Assembly (NCBI RefSeq): GCF_036867195.1
Contig: NZ_JBAJII010000002.1
Location: forward strand, 116,592 to 180,591
Source of the DNA: Arthrobacter sp. Soc17.1.1.1
Lineage (GTDB): Bacteria > Actinomycetota > Actinomycetes > Actinomycetales > Micrococcaceae
DNA: 64,000 nucleotides
Direction: 5' to 3'
The notes below the pieces were generated by a model that saw only the letters and a list, made by a program, of their open reading frames with translations, did no database searches and had not been told where the DNA came from. Below, in pieces: positions 59,203 to 64,000 of the stretch (positions are counted from its first letter, which is position 1; each line of letters starts with the position of its first letter). Made by a program: the position numbers and the translations under genes.

Positions 59203-59558
59203 AACCGGGCACGTTCGAGAGGCTTGCCCGGCTCTGGGGGCAGGATCGATCCTCATCCCCTCTCGCCTCTCGTCAGATCCCAAGAAACTCCTCGCTACAC
59301 CTCCACGGCAATAGCCACGCTCAGTCACGTTCCAGGTTGCGAACGATCACCGTCGAACAGGGCCCGGGACCATCTCCTCGATGGCCTGCTCATTCCCTTG
59401 GACCCCTCTGCTGCCGGCGTACATGTGCTGTGAACGTTTGGCTCTGAACGCATTCAGTTCAGGAATCGGAGATCCTGCCGCAACCCTCCACCTGCCCGTT
59501 AACGCCGTCCTAGGTGAGCTTTGCGCCGCCAAATACCACAATCGAAAGAGGTCGATGC
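59203..59558. other. Intergenic region before tlpA-like gene
   Basis: A hairpin right after the DUF6153-like stop (CCGGGCA 59205-59211 with TGCCCGG 59225-59231) may end that transcript. Nothing else is recognised up to the ribosome site GAGG before 59559. Confidence 0.45.
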
Positions 59559-60302
59559 ATGAGTGCATCCACTGAGAGAAGTCACAGCCTGGGCGCCGAA
59601 TCGACGACAACGTCGGAGCTGCCTCGTAGGCAAGGAATGCCGCTCAATCGACGGACTCATACACGCCTACCGGCCCGTTTGGCTTGCTTGGCGGTCCTCG
59701 CCATGTTCGTCACGGGATGCTCAGCACAAAACAGTTCCTTAGCGGACCAGGCAAACGCCGGCGACAACAAGAACTACATTGCAGGCGACGGTTCGGTCGC
59801 TGAGTACGCACCCGACTCCCGCGGTGAACCCGTACAGGTAAGTGGTGAGCTCTTTGACGGAACAACGGTGGAGTCCGGCCAGTGGGTAGGGGACGTCGTT
59901 GTCCTCAACGTCTGGTACGCGGCCTGCGCACCCTGCCGAGTCGAGGCACCTACACTGCAGAAGTTGAGCACCTCCTTCGCACCTGAAGGCGTCAAGTTTT
60001 ACGGCATCAACGTTCGGGACGAAAAACCCACTGCTGAGGCATTCGAGCGTAACTTCGGCATCACGTACCCCAGCTTCGTCGACCGCGACGGGAAGCTCCT
60101 TCTGAGCCTGACAAGTTATGTGCCACCGCAAGCGGTACCCACAACGCTGGTTCTGGACAAACAGGGACGGGTCAGTGCGCGCATCCTTGGCGTTGCAGAA
60201 GAAAGCACGTTGGAGACGCTGATTGCCGATGTCGTCGCAGAGGGCGACCCCGCCGCATCGCCCAGCCTGGACACCAGTTCGGAGGCCGACGATGCCAACT
60301 GA
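59559..60302 (+). CDS. TlpA/ResA-like thiol-disulfide oxidoreductase lipoprotein
   Basis: ATG 59559 follows AGAGG by 8 nt. The 247-residue protein has a lipoprotein signal (LAVLAMFVTGC, Cys54) and a thioredoxin-like domain with the redox pair CAPC at 123-126 (LNVWYAACAPCRVEAPTL), YGINVRDE and the cis-Pro VPTTLVLD. It reduces apocytochrome c Cys or other exported thiols using electrons from CcdA. The long N-terminus before the signal is unusual; ATG 59637 would shorten it but is too near its ribosome site. It overlaps resB. Confidence 0.88.
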   Translation: MSASTERSHSLGAESTTTSELPRRQGMPLNRRTHTRLPARLACLAVLAMFVTGCSAQNSSLADQANAGDNKNYIAGDGSVAEYAPDSRGEPVQVSGELFDGTTVESGQWVGDVVVLNVWYAACAPCRVEAPTLQKLSTSFAPEGVKFYGINVRDEKPTAEAFERNFGITYPSFVDRDGKLLLSLTSYVPPQAVPTTLVLDKQGRVSARILGVAEESTLETLIADVVAEGDPAASPSLDTSSEADDAN

Positions 60303-61938
60303 TCTCGCACGGGATCAAGAACCCGACGTCACCCTTCCCCGCCTGAGCCCTGGCGAAATGCTTCGCTGGGTGTGGCGACAACTGACCAGCATGAGAACGG
60401 CCCTGCAGCTGCTGTTGCTCCTGTCCGTGGCATCCGTTCCTGGCTCGTTGTTCCCGCAACGTCCCGCCAACCCTGCCGTTGTCACCCAGTACCTCAAGGA
60501 CAACCCCGACACAGGGCCCTGGCTTGATCGGCTCCAGATGTTTGACGTCTTTTCCTCCGTCTGGTTCTCAGCAATCTACCTCCTGCTCTTCACATCTCTT
60601 GTCGGATGCGTCCTTCCCCGCACCAAAGCTCATCTAAAGGCGTTACGATCCGCGCCGCCACGCACCCCTCGACGACTCTCGCGACTCCCGCAGAACGGGA
60701 CTCTCGTTGTCAGTAAAAATGCCGCCGGGACACCTGCCCTCGACCCAGGTACTGCGATCAAGGAAGCATCTGTAGTCCTGCGCAAGCTGGGCTACCGAGT
60801 GGAGGTACGCGACGCCGACACGGCCACACCATCCGTAGGTGGTGAGCGAGGATTTGCAAAGGAAGCAGGCAACCTCCTGTTCCACACTGCACTCATCGGA
60901 GTACTTGTATCCGTCGCCGTCGGAGGCATGTTTGGTTACCGCGGACAGAAACTCATCGTCGAAGGAGAAGGCTTCACCAACTCGCTCATCGGCTACGACT
61001 CTTTCTCCCCAGGGACAAACTTCAATCCCGACAACCTCGCGCCGTTCGCATTGACCCTCGAGGACTTCGATGTGAGCTTCAACCGCGACGAGCAAGACAC
61101 CTACGGCCAACCGCTGGACTTCACCGCGCAAATGACCGTACAAGCGAGCCCGGAAGAACCAGCCCAGGAAACGACCCTGAAAGTAAACGCACCCATCGGC
61201 CTCGATGGCACCAACGTCTACCTCATCGGCAATGGATACGCCCCAGTCGTCGAGATTCGTGACGGCGAAGGCGACATTTCCTTCTCCGGCCCTGTCCCAT
61301 CTCAACCGACGGACTCCGCCTACACATCAACAATCGTGATCAAGGCCCCCGACGCGAAGCCCGACCAGCTGGGGTTTGTCGGGTTCTTCCTGCCCACGGC
61401 CATGGTCGACGACAATGGGCTCGCTTTCGGTTCAGACCCGGACCCCTTCAACCCGCGACTGAACCTCAACTCCTACTACGGCAACCTCGGTCTGGACGAG
61501 GGAACACCCCGATCGGTGTATCAGCTGGACACCACGAACCTCACACAACTCAACGGACGCGACCTCGACGCAGGCGGCATCGTGCTCGAGCCCGGGCAGA
61601 CCTACGACCTACCCGAGGGACGAGGGTCAATTACCTTCGATGGCCTGAAACGCTTCGTTGCTCTCGACATCACCTACGATCCCGGCAAGATCGGCGCCCT
61701 AGTCTTTTCTACTCTCGCGCTTACCGGGCTCATCCTCTCCCTTGTCACCGCGCGCCGACGCGTATGGATCAAAGCAACCACCGCAGCTGACGGAAACCTG
61801 GCCCTCGAATACGGACTCCTTGCACGAGGAGAAGACCCGGGCCTGACAAGCGAAGCTGCCAAAATACGCACGGCGCTCTCCTCACGTTGGAATGTCACCT
61901 CTCAGCTCAGCCAGGGCCAGTCTCAGGTCATGACATGA
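60292..61938 (+). CDS. resB: Cytochrome c biogenesis protein ResB
   Basis: The ATG at 60292 lies inside the tlpA end and has GGAGG 6 nt before it. The 548-residue protein starts with the typical LRWVWRQLTSMRTALQLLLL and VPGSLFPQRPANP. Further membrane helices follow (FSAIYLLLFTSLVGCVLPR and LLFHTALIGVLVSVAVG), then a large extracytoplasmic domain and a last helix (GALVFSTLALTGLILSLVTA). With CcsB it forms the system II haem ligation complex. No ccsB follows here; the gene at 55562 is a candidate partner. Confidence 0.92.
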   Translation: MPTDLARDQEPDVTLPRLSPGEMLRWVWRQLTSMRTALQLLLLLSVASVPGSLFPQRPANPAVVTQYLKDNPDTGPWLDRLQMFDVFSSVWFSAIYLLLFTSLVGCVLPRTKAHLKALRSAPPRTPRRLSRLPQNGTLVVSKNAAGTPALDPGTAIKEASVVLRKLGYRVEVRDADTATPSVGGERGFAKEAGNLLFHTALIGVLVSVAVGGMFGYRGQKLIVEGEGFTNSLIGYDSFSPGTNFNPDNLAPFALTLEDFDVSFNRDEQDTYGQPLDFTAQMTVQASPEEPAQETTLKVNAPIGLDGTNVYLIGNGYAPVVEIRDGEGDISFSGPVPSQPTDSAYTSTIVIKAPDAKPDQLGFVGFFLPTAMVDDNGLAFGSDPDPFNPRLNLNSYYGNLGLDEGTPRSVYQLDTTNLTQLNGRDLDAGGIVLEPGQTYDLPEGRGSITFDGLKRFVALDITYDPGKIGALVFSTLALTGLILSLVTARRRVWIKATTAADGNLALEYGLLARGEDPGLTSEAAKIRTALSSRWNVTSQLSQGQSQVMT

Positions 61939-62503
<565 letters not shown>

Positions 62504-63193
62504 ATGACCAGCCCGGATAGTGCACGCAAAGGTCTGAGCCTTCCCAACCGCATCACCATCGGCTTGCTGGCCCTGATCGCCCTGGTCGTTGGACTGGTGA
62601 TCCTGATCAACACCGTGAGCGAGAACAAGGGGCAGGCGGCACCAGGCGAGTCGGCCAGCGACGTGGAGGTCGTACGCGAGGACAGCCACCGGCTGTCTCA
62701 GGCACCGGACGAGAAAGCCGTGCTGGTCGAGTTCCTCGACTTCGAGTGCGAGTCGTGCCTCGCCGCGTACCCGGTCGTGGAGGACCTCTCCGAGGAATAC
62801 GGGCAGAACCTCACCGTGGTCTCCCGCTACTTCCCGCTGCCCGGACACCCGAACTCAGAGACCGCAGCAGCCGCGGTCGAGGCAGCTGCCCAGCAGGGCA
62901 AGTTCAAGGACATGCACGCACGCATGTACGAGACGCAGACCGAGTGGAGCCACACCAACGAGGACCGCTCCCCGGTGTTCCGCGGCTACGCCGAGGACCT
63001 GGGCCTGGACATGAACGCGTACGACGCTGCGATCGCCGACCCGGCCACGATGGACCGCGTCAACGCGGACAAGGCCGACGGGATGGCGCTCAACGTCGAG
63101 GGAACTCCGACATTCTTCCTCGACGGTCGCATGATTCGGCCTGCCACGCTCGAGGAGTTCCGTGACCTGATCGAAGCGGCTATCGGTTCATGA
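62504..63193 (+). CDS. DsbA family thiol-disulfide protein, membrane-anchored
   Basis: The 229-residue protein has an N-terminal membrane helix ([19 protein letters not shown]) and a thioredoxin-4/DsbA-like domain with the redox pair CESC at 82-85 ([12 protein letters not shown]), [11 protein letters not shown] and the cis-Pro [11 protein letters not shown]. It forms or isomerises disulfides outside the membrane. The stop overlaps the ccdA start (ATGA 63190-63193), so the two are coupled and CcdA may reduce it. The last codons are duplicated at 54607. Confidence 0.9.
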   Translation: MTSPDSARKGLSLPNRITIGLLALIALVVGLVILINTVSENKGQAAPGESASDVEVVREDSHRLSQAPDEKAVLVEFLDFECESCLAAYPVVEDLSEEYGQNLTVVSRYFPLPGHPNSETAAAAVEAAAQQGKFKDMHARMYETQTEWSHTNEDRSPVFRGYAEDLGLDMNAYDAAIADPATMDRVNADKADGMALNVEGTPTFFLDGRMIRPATLEEFRDLIEAAIGS

Positions 63194-63939
63194 CGATCGG
63201 CGGGTACTTCGCCGAAACGGTGCAATCCGGCGCTCTCATCGCCGCGATCCCTTTGGCCCTGATCGCCGGCATCGTGTCCTTCCTCTCGCCGTGCATCCTG
63301 CCCCTGGTGCCCGGGTACCTCGGCTACGTGTCAGGCCTCACCGATCCCACCCGGAAAGGCAACCGTCGACGCGTCGTCGCTGGGGTGGGCCTGTTCATCC
63401 TCGGTTTCGCCCTGGTCTTCACCCTCTACGGGGCCGCGTTCGGCGTCATCGGAGGATGGCTGCTGCGTTGGCAGGACCTACTCATCCGCGGCCTCGGCGT
63501 GTTCGTCATCATCATGGGACTCGTCCTCGTCGGCCAGTTCTCCTTCTTCCAGCAAACGAAGAAACTCAGCTACCGGCCGCAAACAGGTCTCGCCGGGGCG
63601 CCCCTGCTCGGCATCATCTTCGGGCTCGGATGGACACCCTGCATGGGTCCCACCCTCAGCGCCGTCCTGGCCCTGAGCACCACCACCGGCGGAGCCTGGC
63701 GCGGGGCCCTGCTGGGATTCGTCTACTGCATGGGACTGGGTATCCCCTTCATCCTGGTCGCCATGGGCATCAACTGGGTGAGCACCGCGCTGAGCTTCGT
63801 CCGCCGACACATCCGGACCTTCAACATCGCCGGCGGCATCGTGCTGATCCTCGTCGGCGTCATGATGCTCACCGGCCTCTGGATGCAATGGATCTACCAA
63901 CTGCAGAACCTCGCCGGCACCTTCATCACCCCCGTCTAA
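63190..63939 (+). CDS. ccdA: Cytochrome c biogenesis / thiol transport protein CcdA (copy 2)
   Basis: The 249-residue protein and its gene are identical to the copy at 54669-55418, with redox Cys35 and Cys151 in the membrane. Here the upstream dsbA-like gene is complete and overlaps by 4 bp, so this is probably the original context. The next gene starts 15 bp later. The two identical genes could recombine and delete or circularise the 8.5 kb between them. Confidence 0.92.
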   Translation: MTIGGYFAETVQSGALIAAIPLALIAGIVSFLSPCILPLVPGYLGYVSGLTDPTRKGNRRRVVAGVGLFILGFALVFTLYGAAFGVIGGWLLRWQDLLIRGLGVFVIIMGLVLVGQFSFFQQTKKLSYRPQTGLAGAPLLGIIFGLGWTPCMGPTLSAVLALSTTTGGAWRGALLGFVYCMGLGIPFILVAMGINWVSTALSFVRRHIRTFNIAGGIVLILVGVMMLTGLWMQWIYQLQNLAGTFITPV

Positions 63940-63954
63940 GAGCAGCGGAGCCCC

Positions 63955-64000
63955 ATGAACCACACCACCGACCCTGACAACGCCCCGGCCCCTTCCCCTG
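63955..64000 (+). CDS. Start of the gene after ccdA, probably resB (cut by window edge)
   Basis: ATG 63955 begins NHTTDPDNAPAPSP, identical to the remnant at 55434, and a GCGGAG ribosome site precedes it. A second resB is expected from gene order, but only 15 codons are visible. Confidence 0.4.
   Translation, partial: MNHTTDPDNAPAPSP

Larger units (their letters stand above)
63162..64000 (+). repeat. Perfect direct repeat, right copy (pairs with 54641-55480)
   Basis: Identical to the left copy over all bases in the window; the right end is cut by the window edge. Confidence 0.9.

Overview
The window is high-GC actinobacterial DNA, most like the Arthrobacter group of the Micrococcaceae. The signs are GAF-ANTAR regulators in number, DUF3040 membrane proteins, a DUF6318-type lipoprotein, a CmtR-type cadmium sensor, GTG starts and 4-bp ATGA/GTGA overlaps. 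No rRNA, tRNA, replication or conjugation gene was seen. The density of stress and metal-resistance genes, paralogous modules, gene relics, a serine recombinase, an IS110 relic and a perfect long direct repeat points to accessory DNA: a large plasmid or a genomic island. That is inference.

Layout. (1) 1-10.0 kb: start of a GH65 glycoside phosphorylase and a PfkB sugar kinase (minus strand), an IS110 relic, a DUF3040 protein plus Cys-rich copper-binding protein, an acidic disordered protein, a zinc alcohol/formaldehyde dehydrogenase, a glutamine synthetase-family enzyme, and a sugar ABC importer (two permeases and a lipoprotein, no ATPase). (2) 10.0-14.7 kb: DedA protein, a second dehydrogenase, a second DUF3040/copper-protein pair, a flavodoxin-fold oxidoreductase and a dehydrogenase relic. 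(3) 14.7-35.1 kb: a stress/regulator block with three GAF-ANTAR proteins, one ANTAR-only protein, one GAF protein and one GAF-ANTAR relic. They are mixed with acetyltransferases, FUSC, a CHRD surface protein, MarR, an alpha/beta hydrolase, a CDF exporter paired with a binding lipoprotein, CsbD, a DUF1508 protein and several tiny stress-type proteins. (4) 35.1-44.5 kb: ASCH protein, hydrolase, lipoproteins, MerR, a standalone AAA ATPase and membrane proteins. (5) 44.1-48.5 kb, minus strand: TerC under a yybP-ykoY-type manganese riboswitch, then two winged-helix regulators, a tiny lipoprotein, a dTMP-kinase-like protein and a lone SdhD. (6) 48.8-52.7 kb: a heliorhodopsin, then serine recombinase, M48-type peptidase, membrane protein, HNH protein and lipoprotein. 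(7) 52.7-64 kb: a metal and thiol-redox island with two ArsR/exporter/LspA modules (CDF and CadD, both with poly-aspartate runs), and cytochrome c/thiol transfer genes (ccdA twice, ccsB, tlpA-like, resB, dsbA-like).

How they fit together. The right end combines metal sensing (two CmtR-like repressors), export (CDF, CadD), lipoprotein processing (two LspA) and extracytoplasmic thiol and haem handling. The middle is rich in sensors and RNA-binding antiterminators. The left pairs sugar uptake and phosphorolysis with aldehyde detoxification and copper storage. Repeated modules, relics and the identical 0.84-kb ccdA repeats show that the region is still being rearranged.
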